Origin: Tritrichomonas foetus
Lineage: Eukaryota; Parabasalia; Tritrichomonadida; Tritrichomonadidae
Assembly: GCA_001839685.1 (NCBI GenBank)
Contig: MLAK01000644.1
Location: 12,671-76,670 of the forward strand
DNA: 64,000 nt
Direction of reading: 5' to 3'
Position numbers and translations under genes: made by a program. This document shows positions 1 to 10,065 of this stretch, piece by piece (the stretch's first letter is position 1; each line of letters begins with the position of its first letter). The notes beneath the pieces were generated by a model. The model saw nothing but the letters and a program-made list of their open reading frames with translations. It did no database searches and was not told the DNA's origin.

Positions 1-509
1 TTCTTCTTCTTTTCCTCTTCCTTCTTCTTCTTTTCTTCTTCTTCTTTCTTCTTCTTTTCTTCCTCTTCCTTCTTCTTCTTTTCGGCAGCAGCTTTAGCTT
101 TCTTTTCAGATGAAGATTCGCTTGATGAGTGAGATGATGAAGATGTAGCTGTGGCTGATGATGAATCTTCTTCTTTTGTGGAATGTTTGCTGTATGATGT
201 TGAAAGTGTTGTTGAATGTGTTGTTGAAAGCGTAGTTGAATGTGTTGATGAATCTGATGATGAATGTGATGATGATGAGTCTGATCCTTCGTCTGAGAGA
301 TCTTTAACAACTAAGGATCCGTCTTCAAGTTTGGATGCAAGTGAATTGTCAACCTTCTTTGATGATTTTTGAACTGGAGGGGCTAAAGACTTTTCTGGCT
401 TTTGTGGCTTGCTCGCGCTTGGTGGAAGTTCGGCCTTTGAGCTTTTGTTGTTGCCCTTGGTCCTCTTCAAAGCATTCTTATCTTTCTTTTCGTCAACTTC
501 GTTGCACAT
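1..509 (-). CDS. Partial Ser/Thr-rich and Lys/Glu-rich protein, N-terminal part only
   Basis: An open frame runs on the minus strand from an ATG at 509-507 to the left edge without a stop, giving 169 codons and a missing C-terminus. The N-terminal 55 residues are Lys/Pro/Ser-rich. A Ser/Thr/His stretch follows, with repeats of the kind HSTT-LSTT-HSTT. From about residue 140 there are at least two tandem copies of an alternating KKKK/EEEE pattern, which should form a charged single helix or coiled coil. No catalytic or binding motif is visible, so no function is assigned. The 5' neighbour at 1704 is divergent and separated by 1.2 kb. The low complexity could in principle be an artefact of repeat DNA, but the frame stays open through several different repeat types, which favours a real gene. 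Confidence 0.6.
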   Translation of the reverse strand, partial: MCNEVDEKKDKNALKRTKGNNKSSKAELPPSASKPQKPEKSLAPPVQKSSKKVDNSLASKLEDGSLVVKDLSDEGSDSSSSHSSSDSSTHSTTLSTTHSTTLSTSYSKHSTKEEDSSSATATSSSSHSSSESSSEKKAKAAAEKKKKEEEEKKKKEEEEKKKKEEEKKK

Positions 510-1703
510 GTTTTGTAAATAGAAATGTTCCTACCAATCGGTTAATATATTAAAAAGTCACTTCTTTTTCAATGATTTTCAATTGTGGATTCAAAATGTA
601 AAATTGAATTCTCAAATCGATTTGAGAATAAAACAATGAGATTTTCATCCATTCTTCTTGCTTTTCTGGGTGAGCAGTTTGCTTGTCTGATCTTTACAAT
701 CACCAAGTTTTGGAATATGGCCTGATTTAATGTTTTATGAAGAAAACTTCATACAAAAATCAAATTTGGCGGTCAGATGTAAGTTTTTGTGATATTAATT
801 GGTCAATGGTCTTATCACCTCTCCATTGAATTCGTTATAATTTGTAAGTGAGATGAAAATTTTCAATTGTTTTTGTTCAATTTCAGTTTTTCTTATGATT
901 GAATATATATAATTGTCCAGATTTGAATGGAATTTATGTTCGGCCAATTAGTATTTGTCCCTTCAATATCCCACAATTCTATGATGATTTGAAGAAGTGA
1001 AATTTAATCCATTGAATATTTGAATGATAGAAGTAGTTTTTGATTCACTATCGTTCACTCATATTACTTCAATTCAATATTTCGTGTTGTCATATTTGAA
1101 ATGATATTCTTGGAGAGTGTGCTGAACAATGTCAAGAATATAAATGTTTTCTATACTTTTCTAGATTTTTAATAAGTATAAAAAAAAAAAAAAAATTACC
1201 AATATATATTCAAAAAATTGACTTCTTTTTGCATGCTCGTCAAGATTAGATAGATACAAAGCATTGGTATCTAATCATTTAGATAGTAGAACCAGTTTGC
1301 AGTTAATAAAAGGGATTTTTCATTGACTCAATTCCTAAGTTGGGTTTTTCATTTATATAAATTAAGAATATATTTTTTGTTTTTTATTAGATTCCTCCGT
1401 CAAACATATAAAAGAAATGAAGCTTTGCTAACATAACAAAAAAGAAAAACGTATCACCCTTTGCTTGAGAACTTGATTCTCACAATTTTTCAATATATTG
1501 ATAGAAATCTATTATCGGAAAATAAACTCAGAAATTTGAATGATATTCAAAACAATGAAAATGAAAGTTGAGTGGTTAATTAATCCATATTCTAATTTCT
1601 TTCGAATTACGTGGGAATTTTCTATGAAAGCATTTATCATCTAATTTGACACTCTTAACGCGAATTATTTCACCTTCAATGCCGGATTAAACGGTCGTCG
1701 ATC
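510..1703. other. Intergenic region between divergent genes
   Basis: I see no supportable coding region in these 1.2 kb. The stretch is AT-rich, has many stops in all frames, and includes a run of 16 A at 1180-1195. It should hold the promoters of the minus-strand gene starting at 509 and the mannosyltransferase gene starting at 1704, but I could not identify a convincing core promoter motif. Confidence 0.5.
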
Positions 1704-3470
1704 ATGTATGAATCAGAAACGCTCGATAAACTTGAAAATATCGAAATTCATGATCATAATATCTTAATAGAAGATAATTCGGACCGTGAATACCAAATCC
1801 TCAACTCGAATACCGATGATCAAAATACGAAAAAATATAATTTCATTGGCGTTAAAACGATTCGCTTTACGCACGCAGACATGCTAATTTTAGTATTTCT
1901 AACCTTTTTTTCTTTCTGGCTTCACAATTTTTTGATACAATTTCCAGATAAACCAGTTTTCGATGAAGCCCACTTTGGCAGCTTTACAAATTTTTATGTG
2001 CATGGCGAATATTTTACAGACATTCACCCGCCACTCGGAAAGCTCATTTTATTTGTATTTGCTAAACTCAACCAATATGATGGAAATACCAATTTTCGAA
2101 ACAATAGCATACCTTATCCAAATGTTGACTACGTTGGACTGCGACAAGCCCCTGCACTTTTTTCCACTTTTTGCTCACCTTTGATATATGTTGCGATGCG
2201 ATGTTTTGGTTTTTCAATTATTGCTAGTTTTACTGCTGGTTTGATGGTAATGTGTGATAGTTCAATGATTGTTGAAGGAAGATTCATTTTAACAGATGGA
2301 ATTCTTCACTTTTTCACATGTTTGGCAATTCTTTCAACTTCAGCGGTTTTAACACAAATTCCATATACGCCAGAATGGTGGCTTTCTTTAGTGTTCAACG
2401 GATTTTCAGTCGGTTGTGCTGTGTCAACAAAATACACTTCACTTTCACTTTGTCCGTTTGTTGGATTGATTCATTTCATTCAATTACTCGAAATTCATCA
2501 AGATATGATTAGCGAAATGACATTTGATAACATCAAGCGATATTTTAACGAATTTCTTGATTCTATAGGACACGAAAGTGATAGAAATTCAATTGATAGT
2601 AATTCATTTTCCAAAAAATCATTTCAAATACCAGCATTTCTTCAAAAATGTATCAGGTTCTGTCAAAAGCTTTTTGAGTTTTTCTTCCAAATAGTGAAAA
2701 AAGAATTCATTATAGATTTATTAATTCGAGGTCTAGTTTTGATATTTATGATTATTTTGGTATTCTTTACTACTTTTTCACTTCACTTCATTTTTCTTCC
2801 CTATCAAGGTAGCCACGATACATGGGTGAGTAATTCTTTTTCCAAATCTCTTATTCGTAAAGGAACACCACGTAAAGATTGGGGCCCTCGAACTAAAGAT
2901 CAAAACATATTCAAAAATATTATACAATTGAATAAAAAAATGCACAAAGCCAACATGAGAATTTCTGCATCACATCCTTATGCATCAAAATGGTTCACTT
3001 GGCCATTTTTAACAGGACGATGGGTTCTTTTTTATTCTGATGGTCCAAGACATATCATGTGCATGGGACAAGTTGTGAATGTTTATTGTGGTACACTTTC
3101 TGTGATTTTCGTGTGCTTGTTTTTCTTTGTGGTTTTGTTTTACAAAAAATTGGATTGGAATTTAAAAATTAAATATTGGCTACCCGCATCTTTTGCTTTT
3201 GGATACTGCGCAAGTTATTTTCCATTCTCTCTAATTAAGCGTGCAGCCTTCTTCTACCACTATATCATTCCAATTATTTTTGGAATCATTACTTTCGTGG
3301 CAACCGTTGAAAATTTGCTTTATAAGCATCAAACGATGAAAGCATTCATTCTGGTGTATGCACAAATTTTCACAGTATTAGCATTTTTCTTTTGGGCTCC
3401 ATGGACTTATGGATATCCAATGGAAGACTTCGACGTGCGGCTATGGTATTACAAGTGGCAAAGAGACTGA
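1704..3470 (+). CDS. Protein O-mannosyltransferase (PMT family, GT39), MIR domain absent
   Basis: PMT enzymes transfer mannose from dolichyl-phosphate mannose to Ser/Thr of secretory proteins in the ER membrane. The first luminal loop carries the family signature: FDEAHFG (Asp87-Glu88 correspond to the catalytic DE pair), and an HPPLGK motif at about 108-113. Hydrophobic segments follow the usual multi-pass pattern, beginning at about residue 52. The C-terminal PMT_4TMC-like part has GRWVLFYSDGPRHIMCMGQ and ends in a tryptophan-rich segment (PWTYG, LWYYKW). At 588 residues it is shorter than fungal or animal PMTs. The large loop between about residues 370 and 425 holds only a short polar stretch, with no room for the three MIR repeats. 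The ATG at 1704 is the first in frame. The family call is secure; acceptor substrates are unknown. Confidence 0.9.
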   Translation: MYESETLDKLENIEIHDHNILIEDNSDREYQILNSNTDDQNTKKYNFIGVKTIRFTHADMLILVFLTFFSFWLHNFLIQFPDKPVFDEAHFGSFTNFYVHGEYFTDIHPPLGKLILFVFAKLNQYDGNTNFRNNSIPYPNVDYVGLRQAPALFSTFCSPLIYVAMRCFGFSIIASFTAGLMVMCDSSMIVEGRFILTDGILHFFTCLAILSTSAVLTQIPYTPEWWLSLVFNGFSVGCAVSTKYTSLSLCPFVGLIHFIQLLEIHQDMISEMTFDNIKRYFNEFLDSIGHESDRNSIDSNSFSKKSFQIPAFLQKCIRFCQKLFEFFFQIVKKEFIIDLLIRGLVLIFMIILVFFTTFSLHFIFLPYQGSHDTWVSNSFSKSLIRKGTPRKDWGPRTKDQNIFKNIIQLNKKMHKANMRISASHPYASKWFTWPFLTGRWVLFYSDGPRHIMCMGQVVNVYCGTLSVIFVCLFFFVVLFYKKLDWNLKIKYWLPASFAFGYCASYFPFSLIKRAAFFYHYIIPIIFGIITFVATVENLLYKHQTMKAFILVYAQIFTVLAFFFWAPWTYGYPMEDFDVRLWYYKWQRD

Positions 3471-3737
3471 TTTGATGAATATTATAAACTGTTAAATATA
3501 TTGTAGAACATTTCTCTCTTATTTTTTATTCTTTTTTTCATTCACTATGAATTCATAAAGATGTAAAAACTATATGAAATACCAGATAAAGATGTACAAA
3601 CATGATAAAGATGAGAATAAAAAAAAAAAAAAAAATGATATAAAGACTCAAACATCAAAACATGATTTTGTTAAATTGGGAAAGAGTTAAAAGTTTTTAG
3701 ATATACGTATATATTTTATATAAACAAACATAAGATA

Positions 3738-3932
3738 TTATTTCATTGAAGACCAGGTGTTAAGCTGCCTTTTTGGAATAATAACTTTCGGGCCACATAA
3801 ACTAGTAATTCTTTTGGGTTGATTATACATATAAGTAGACTTGGAAATCGCTGGTTGAGGGATATTCCCAAACGATGAACTTGGTAAATCATATGTTGGT
3901 TGTCCAAAAGGATTTTGGTGTTCAAATCTCAA
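3738..3932 (-). pseudogene. In-frame 64-codon continuation of the kinase gene beyond its TAG
   Basis: Directly after the TAG at 3935-3933 the same minus-strand frame stays open for 64 codons, TTG at 3932-3930 to TAA at 3740-3738. The peptide is polar, with Pro, Asn and Ser in its first half and a basic end containing GPKVIIPKR. There is no ATG at its beginning, so it is not an independent gene. It could be the original C-terminus cut off by a nonsense change, a readthrough extension, or a base-call error at the TAG. No homologue was compared. Confidence 0.5.
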
Positions 3933-4979
3933 CTATTGTGACAAATTTGCTCCTCTTGCCCTAGATGGCGCAGAAGGAAAAACATTTTTTAAAGTGATTG
4001 CACGAGTTGCAGAGTTGAAAGAAATATTTCTTTGTGAGAGTGGGCCTTCTATATTCTCTTTTTCAACAGATGCATCATGATATACTGTGTTATCAAAAAA
4101 TTGATCCACTTTTTTCAATGATACAAGTGTAAATGAGTTTTGCAAGTCACTTATATCACTTCCAACATGACGCTTGATCCATGAATGATCAAGTGCATCT
4201 TGAATCGAAATTCTTTCAGAAGCATCCACTGTTAATAACTTACTGAGCAACTCACGACAATCAAGACTTAAAAAATCTGGAATAATATAATCACCTCGTC
4301 TAATTTGATTAAATAATTGTGCTTGGTTTCTTTTTGTCCATGGAAGTTGTCCTGTAACCATAGCAAACATGATAACTCCAATACTCCATATATCAGATTT
4401 CCTTCCATCATAGCTAGTTCCACTTAAACATTCTGGTGATGCATAACATGGTGATCCACATGGAGTACTAACAATCCCTGAAGCACCAACAAATTTTGAT
4501 AAACCAAAATCGGATATTTTAAGACGTCCTGAAGGATCAAGAAGTAGATTTTCGGGTTTTAAATCACGATGAGCAACACCAAGTGAATGAACATAGTTTA
4601 TTGCATCTAAAAATTGAAACATGAAATGTGCTGCTTCTGGTTCTGATAAACGAGAACGATCAACAATATATTTAAACAATTCTCCATTTGGACAAAACTC
4701 CATAAAAATATAGTAATTCATGTCATCTCTCAAAAGATCAACTATTTGAACAACACCTTGATGATGCATCTGCTGATTAATCCTTATTTCACTTTCAAAA
4801 CGTTGCTCCAAATCGTCTGTGTTGATTCGATTTCGTGGTACTATTTTACATGCAAAAAATTCCTTCAATTCGATATGATAAGACAATTTAACAACTGAAA
4901 ATGCACCTGATCCAACTGTGCCTTTGAATATGAAATTTCCAATTCTTGAAGGAGCAACAATTGTTTGGTTCAGAGACAT
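3933..4979 (-). CDS. CAMK-type Ser/Thr protein kinase (SNF1/KIN-like)
   Basis: This 348-residue protein is a complete protein kinase with a short tail. Seen in order: glycine loop GTVGSGAF (about 20-27), ACK with Lys45, HRDLKPENLLLD catalytic loop, DFGLSK metal-binding motif, a CGSPCYASPE activation segment, and SDIWSIGVIMF of the F helix. All catalytic residues are present, so it should be active. The sequence style is that of the CAMK group close to SNF1/AMPK-related kinases, a group greatly expanded in trichomonads. The open frame extends upstream to 5027, but that first codon is TTG. The ATG at 4979 is the first one, and it precedes the kinase domain by the usual short lead. The frame ends at a TAG and then continues open for 64 codons, so the annotated C-terminus may be premature. 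Confidence 0.88.
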   Translation of the reverse strand: MSLNQTIVAPSRIGNFIFKGTVGSGAFSVVKLSYHIELKEFFACKIVPRNRINTDDLEQRFESEIRINQQMHHQGVVQIVDLLRDDMNYYIFMEFCPNGELFKYIVDRSRLSEPEAAHFMFQFLDAINYVHSLGVAHRDLKPENLLLDPSGRLKISDFGLSKFVGASGIVSTPCGSPCYASPECLSGTSYDGRKSDIWSIGVIMFAMVTGQLPWTKRNQAQLFNQIRRGDYIIPDFLSLDCRELLSKLLTVDASERISIQDALDHSWIKRHVGSDISDLQNSFTLVSLKKVDQFFDNTVYHDASVEKENIEGPLSQRNISFNSATRAITLKNVFPSAPSRARGANLSQ

Positions 4980-5910
4980 TTTCAAATAGTAGAGTTTATT
5001 TTTTAAAAAGATAATCCTAATGTGCAATTATATTTTTGAATACATTTAATGTATTAGTTTGAATAAGATTGGATTTGAACTGCACAACATACTTTCATTT
5101 TTTTTGCCCAGAAATTAGAATGAAGTCATATCCTATGAAAATTTGTAATAAACTTTAAATAATCCTCTGAAAAATACCATGTAGTATGCGGGAAATATTA
5201 ACAATAATAATCGTTATTTTAAATTTTCTTAACATTATTTGAAGTTTTTATGAGGTTAGTTTTTTCTAACAAAATTTCAATAACATTGACAAATCACATG
5301 GGAAATCTGTCTAGAGATATTTCTGATTTATTCATCCATTGTTGGCTTGTTCATTTGATTAAACCCATAAAAAGATTATATAATTTGTATGGTTTTATTT
5401 CGGACTTGGGGTGATAATTTTATCGTTAATGATGCTTTTATTATCTATATTGACTTCATATTTAAACTCTCATCGTAAAGAATTAATATTGAAATTAACA
5501 TATCATTTTTTTTCTTGGTTCAAGATTTTTTTTCTCTTCCTTGATATATTCCTATCTGAGTGAAATAACAAGAACCAAAATAAAAATGAGTTTTGCTCAA
5601 TGACATTCTGAACAACATCTCACGAAGGATCATTTTTTTTTCCCCAAAATCTCACCTTCATATGTGCTGAAGTTTTTATTTTTATTCATTATTTACTCTC
5701 TTTTGATAATAATTTTTTACCTCTCATAATTTATTAATAATGATAACTAAATATTTCAACTCAGATGATTAAAAGCACAATACAATCCCTTTGATACTTC
5801 ATAATTTTACAAATAAATGCATCAATTCCAGGAAAAAAAATAACATTTTTATGTAAAATATGCTATATATTACTTTTAATTACAGTGATTATATCTATCA
5901 ATTCATTAAT
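4980..5910. other. Intergenic region, nothing recognised
   Basis: The region lies between two minus-strand genes and is strongly AT-rich, with short T tracts and no open frame of convincing length or composition. The 3' end of the large gene at 5911-9036 and the promoter of the kinase at 4979 must lie here. Confidence 0.5.
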
Positions 5911-8900
5911 TCATTGGAATAATCCAAATCCTTCATCTTCATTTAGTTCGAAAAATTCTGGATTTTTAAGCATCAAACAATGTGTGAAGTCAGGAACACA
6001 TTTTCCAGCTTGTGCAATTGTCATATCCATTGGATCAACACTCGACAACAACATTGGCAGAACTTCCAAAGAATTCTGTTCATTCAGTAATTCACCAAAC
6101 CTATAAAATGCCAAAACATCAGCAATCCTCGTCAATTTCTCATTCACCGAACAATCCACTGAGTTTGATTTAGTTCCAGATTGTGAATTCGATAAATTGA
6201 TAAGTTCACACATTTTTGAAATAATTTGAGAAAGGTCTTCTTGACTGGAATATGCTTTTTTCACTCTTTCATACATTTCAGAAGACCACCGATGAGCGCA
6301 AAGAAGTCTTGCGATATCATCTAAAGATTTATAAAAGATTGCAGTGAAAAGTGCGTATCCTTCATTGACATGACTTACAATTTCACCAATTTGATTCTTA
6401 GATAAGGAATGAATAATCATTTGAGCTTCTTCTTCATCCATTTTAGACCAATCTGCTTTAAGCCTTTCCACAAGTGTTCGCGTTTTCGAAATATTCATAA
6501 AATCTTGCTTTGGTGAATGGCTTAGTCTTGTTCGTGTGAGTAGTTGATTAATGAAATTGAATTCATCATTTGCTTTAACACAATTAATAATTTTTCTTTG
6601 TCTTTCATCAGGACAATATTCATTTATATTAAATGCAATACATGGAACATATCCACAGACAGCAACAGTTAGATTATCTGTTGTTAATCCTTGTGTAATA
6701 AAATCATTGACTAATTGATCAAATGCAGGATTTGATCTTTGCATATATAAAAATTGAGCTAGTCCAATTTCATCATTTTCTTTAATTCTTGGTTTCTTCA
6801 TCATAAAAATATCAACATCAGCAATAAATGGCCATAAATAGTTCAAATCATTTATTAATGTAGATGATCTCTCTAAATAAGGCTTTAAATATGAAAACCA
6901 TGAAGAAATACAATAACCAATTCCAATTAAATCTTCTGCGCAATTATGATTTTTTCCACGTTTGATTATCGAATCAACAAACACAGATGGATCGGGTGGT
7001 GGTGGACAAAGTGAACAAGCGAACAAAGAAATAACTCTTACGAGTTTTGATTCATCTTCCTGTGAATGATAACGAATTAATTTTATGAATCTTTCTTCTG
7101 GTATCATCAAACGATAGTTCAAAAATAAAGCTAGAGAGAATGCACAAGCAAATCGATCCTTTTCATCTATTGATGCATAAAAAAGTGTAAAAATAGCATC
7201 CAAAAACTCTGTTTCTACTTCCATGTTATATAAGCACGAACCAGTTTTAACCAAAATTGAAGCCCATTGACTAATTTTGTTTGATTTTTTATTTAATTGT
7301 TCTTGCTTTTCTTTATTGTCAATAACAATAGAATAAATTGAAGAGAAAACATCAAAGAAAATTACATAAGCTGTTGCTAGTTGCATCATTCTTTGAGTTG
7401 TCATGTTTTTATGGAGCTCTTCTTCAACATATTGTGGCAATAAGTCAGTTTTTACTGATAAAATAGGTTGAGTACCAGATAACTCAGGCAACAAAGAAGA
7501 AAATTTCGATAATTTTTCCATTGGAAAACGCCAAAGACCAGAAAGAACAGCAAGTTTATCTTCATGTAATAATTTATGAAGTAAAAAAACTGCAGTTTCG
7601 GAATCATCTGGATCGTTTAATCCAATGATACAGTGATGAATGATGTTTTCGTAAAAAAGACCTTCTTCAGTAATTGTTCGAATTGAGTGATATTCTCTCC
7701 AGATAAATTCAGGATCAAGTAAATCTGAGCCTACCGCATAAGCAATTGAATTCAATAAGGATGTTCGAACCCTTTTATCTAAACATTTATTTAATATTTT
7801 GCGTAGAAGTGGAAATAATTTTATAACAGTATCTGGAAATCTTGAAGCAACATTTTCTAAGGCATAGCTGGCAACAACCAAAACATCGACTGGAGTCTCT
7901 GCAGATAGTCTAGAAAACTCCGAACAAAAGTTATCTGAATACTGAGGGTCACGCATTGATGCAGCAGCCAACAATGTGAATTTAAATGGTCCCATAATTG
8001 GAAGAGGATCAGAAATTGCAATTAAATAATCATGAACCATTTTTGGATCAGTTTCTTTATATAAACGTCGTCGAATTTCATCAAAGCTGTCTTCATCTTT
8101 TTCGGTAACAGCAGTTCGACAAAGACGGGGACCATTTAATTTGTCAACAAAAGGCTGCAACATTTGTGAGCGTAAAAGTGGAGGTAATTCGGATAAACTT
8201 GCTTCATAAACACGATCTGTCATTTCATAAATAGTTTCTTCTTTTGAATTATTATTTATAATACTAGCTCGTAAAAAAGCAGATCGCGTGGATGGTTGAT
8301 TTTTAATTTTTCTGGAAAATTCTGGGAAAATGAAACCTTTTTGTTTGAGCCAATCAACAAACAATTTTGGAACTTTGAGTTGTGAGAATCGAAGAATGTC
8401 AATTAAAGGTGAAAATTCTTCACATGTTAGAATAGTATCAATAATTATTGAACATAGTTTTGAATCTTTGCAACCATTTTGAATCAGAAATGAAGATATA
8501 CTGATGAATTCTTGAAGGAATTGATCTGACAACTTTGACGGGATTCGAGAAAGACAGCTCAGTCCCAGAGAGTGAGGTGATCCAGATGTAATACACCTGA
8601 ACAATAAATTATCACGAATGTGAATGATAGGTGAAATGAGATCTCCTGATGGAATAATATCAAATAGCTTTTTCAGTAGGGGAAGCTTCAAATTATAAAA
8701 TTCAGGAAGGACGAAAATTGAAGAAGCAACAAAATTTGTTTTTTCTGGATTTGTGAAAATTCGCATTATAAAACTTGACGCGCTTTCGGGATCGAGATGG
8801 GAAAGAACAATTTCGAGGAGTGGAATGTATTGATCATGATTCGACATGCTTTCGACGAGCAATTTAAGTGCGCTGATTGTTTCGGGATGGTCGGATAATT

Positions 8901-9036
8901 GCAAATATCGGGAATAACAAAAATCGAAGTAAATTTGAGAATGACGAATTAAAGTGTCTAAGCATTCTAAATCTTTTGATAAGTCTTTGGTGGGAATAAG
9001 TTTTGCATGCGCAGTAATTTCAGGTGATAAATTCAT
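5911..9036 (-). CDS. Large alpha-helical protein of unknown function
   Basis: A continuous 1,041-codon frame on the minus strand. The open frame runs back to 9063, but there it begins with GTG; the first ATG is at 9036-9034 (protein starts MNLSPE) and is taken as the start. The protein is almost entirely made of short amphipathic helices rich in Leu, Ile, Ser and Phe, with recurring Leu-Pro helix breaks. That is how HEAT or armadillo-type solenoid scaffolds look. I found no catalytic motif, transmembrane segment or signal peptide. The C-terminal 20 residues are acidic and aromatic. I do not recognise the family. A cytosolic or nuclear scaffold is the safest reading, and only as an inference. 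Confidence 0.75.
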   Translation of the reverse strand: MNLSPEITAHAKLIPTKDLSKDLECLDTLIRHSQIYFDFCYSRYLQLSDHPETISALKLLVESMSNHDQYIPLLEIVLSHLDPESASSFIMRIFTNPEKTNFVASSIFVLPEFYNLKLPLLKKLFDIIPSGDLISPIIHIRDNLLFRCITSGSPHSLGLSCLSRIPSKLSDQFLQEFISISSFLIQNGCKDSKLCSIIIDTILTCEEFSPLIDILRFSQLKVPKLFVDWLKQKGFIFPEFSRKIKNQPSTRSAFLRASIINNNSKEETIYEMTDRVYEASLSELPPLLRSQMLQPFVDKLNGPRLCRTAVTEKDEDSFDEIRRRLYKETDPKMVHDYLIAISDPLPIMGPFKFTLLAAASMRDPQYSDNFCSEFSRLSAETPVDVLVVASYALENVASRFPDTVIKLFPLLRKILNKCLDKRVRTSLLNSIAYAVGSDLLDPEFIWREYHSIRTITEEGLFYENIIHHCIIGLNDPDDSETAVFLLHKLLHEDKLAVLSGLWRFPMEKLSKFSSLLPELSGTQPILSVKTDLLPQYVEEELHKNMTTQRMMQLATAYVIFFDVFSSIYSIVIDNKEKQEQLNKKSNKISQWASILVKTGSCLYNMEVETEFLDAIFTLFYASIDEKDRFACAFSLALFLNYRLMIPEERFIKLIRYHSQEDESKLVRVISLFACSLCPPPPDPSVFVDSIIKRGKNHNCAEDLIGIGYCISSWFSYLKPYLERSSTLINDLNYLWPFIADVDIFMMKKPRIKENDEIGLAQFLYMQRSNPAFDQLVNDFITQGLTTDNLTVAVCGYVPCIAFNINEYCPDERQRKIINCVKANDEFNFINQLLTRTRLSHSPKQDFMNISKTRTLVERLKADWSKMDEEEAQMIIHSLSKNQIGEIVSHVNEGYALFTAIFYKSLDDIARLLCAHRWSSEMYERVKKAYSSQEDLSQIISKMCELINLSNSQSGTKSNSVDCSVNEKLTRIADVLAFYRFGELLNEQNSLEVLPMLLSSVDPMDMTIAQAGKCVPDFTHCLMLKNPEFFELNEDEGFGLFQ

Positions 9037-9863
9037 ATTGTGGCAAATTAACCTAAAATTCACCTATAAATAACGAAAATTGACATATTAAAGTCAATTA
9101 TTTTTGACCTTTTCATCGATCAACTATGACACTTCACTTTTTCATAGGGCAAAACCAGATAGCATCACAAAATACATAAGGCATGAAGTATCTTTTGTCT
9201 TGCGAAGACATTCAAGAAATCTGGAATTGATTATGTTTTTACACATTATCAATAAGATTATGGAATCAAGAAATATGATTCTCTGGAAATCATATTTCAC
9301 TCTTAATACTTAACCAATATAATTTCATTTAAATTTTGAGTTTTTTAAATCATCCATAATAGTGATTCCCTTATTAATGACACTAACATGCTCACATTCT
9401 GGTGATTAATCATTCACGTGGAAATTTATTATTGAAAAGATATTTTGGAAGATCTCTCAGGATCTCAGAACTAATTGGAATAATCAATTCTATTAGATGT
9501 TATTACCAAATGAATAATATTAAACTTATTATTGAACAGAAAATTCCATTAAATTCGAGTTTAAATAAACATTACCTTCCTAAATTCTCAAGGAATAGTG
9601 AAAGAAGCTTTCAATTAATGATTAAATATGTTGACGACAATTATGATCTAATTGCTCTAATTATTCCATTTGTAAGGCTTTTAGATAATTATGGAAAAGA
9701 AATTGAGTATGATTTGTGAAATGAAAAATTATGGGCAAAAAAGTTAAATTATGTGATATTCTGGTTTTCACCTAGAAAAATTTTGTTTGAATAAATAGAT
9801 AGCACTTAATTTTTGTTCATCTTCAAAATCATTTTATTAGTAGTAAAAAATAAAAATTAAATA
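9037..9863. other. Non-genic stretch with a possible decayed coding remnant
   Basis: The stretch lies between the large helical gene and the left end of transposon 1. A plus-strand frame is open from 9402 to 9719 (105 codons), but it begins with GTG and has its first ATG only at 9507, leaving 70 residues. The peptide is rich in Ile, Leu, Asn and Tyr and has a charged end (LLDNYGKEIEYDL). It reads like coding sequence but matches nothing I recognise. It may be a relic of a larger gene. A copy of the sequence TTCACTTTTTCAT is at 9133-9145. Confidence 0.3.
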
Positions 9864-9890
9864 CCCCAAAATCGCAAACTTTTCCCCTTT
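9864..9890 (+). repeat. Left terminal inverted repeat of transposon 1
   Basis: It begins CCCCAAAATCG directly after a TA at 9862-9863 and continues to ACTTTTCCCCTTT. It pairs with 13792-13818 on the other strand with two mismatches in 27 positions. Confidence 0.8.
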
Positions 9891-9921
9891 CTGTTTTACA
9901 AGATATGGTTATAATTCGACG

Positions 9922-9945
9922 AAAATCTGACAATTGTCAGATTTT
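9922..9945. repeat. 24-bp perfect palindrome near the left end of transposon 1
   Basis: The sequence AAAATCTGACAA reads into its own reverse complement, centred between 9933 and 9934. It contains two head-to-head copies of TGTCAGATT. That 9-mer also lies in the terminal repeats of transposon 2. A transposase-binding or promoter-operator role is an inference. Confidence 0.6.
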
Positions 9946-10065
9946 TATTGATAGTTTTTTTCAATATTAAAATAACTTTTTGATTAAATTAATGTACGGT
10001 TAGAATGGATCATTTCACTTTTTATATTCTCACATATGTATATTTAATTTCTAATTTCAGACTTA

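Noticed and set aside
1180..1195. A-run as retroposon poly(A) tail (also 3619-3635)
   Set aside because: No adjacent reverse transcriptase remnant or target duplication was seen; such homopolymers are common in this AT-rich sequence.
9104..9313. Plus-strand 69-codon frame before the 9402-9719 frame
   Set aside because: No ATG at its start (TTG), no motif, and no convincing link to the next frame.
10051..10060. CTAATTTCAG just before the transposase ATG and again at 32881-32890 just before the BEACH ATG, resembling a 3' splice site
   Set aside because: At 32881 the 10-mer lies within a coding-like frame, and tested joins to upstream GT sites gave stops or the wrong phase. At 10051 no matching donor at a plausible distance was found. 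Two copies in AT-rich DNA can be chance.
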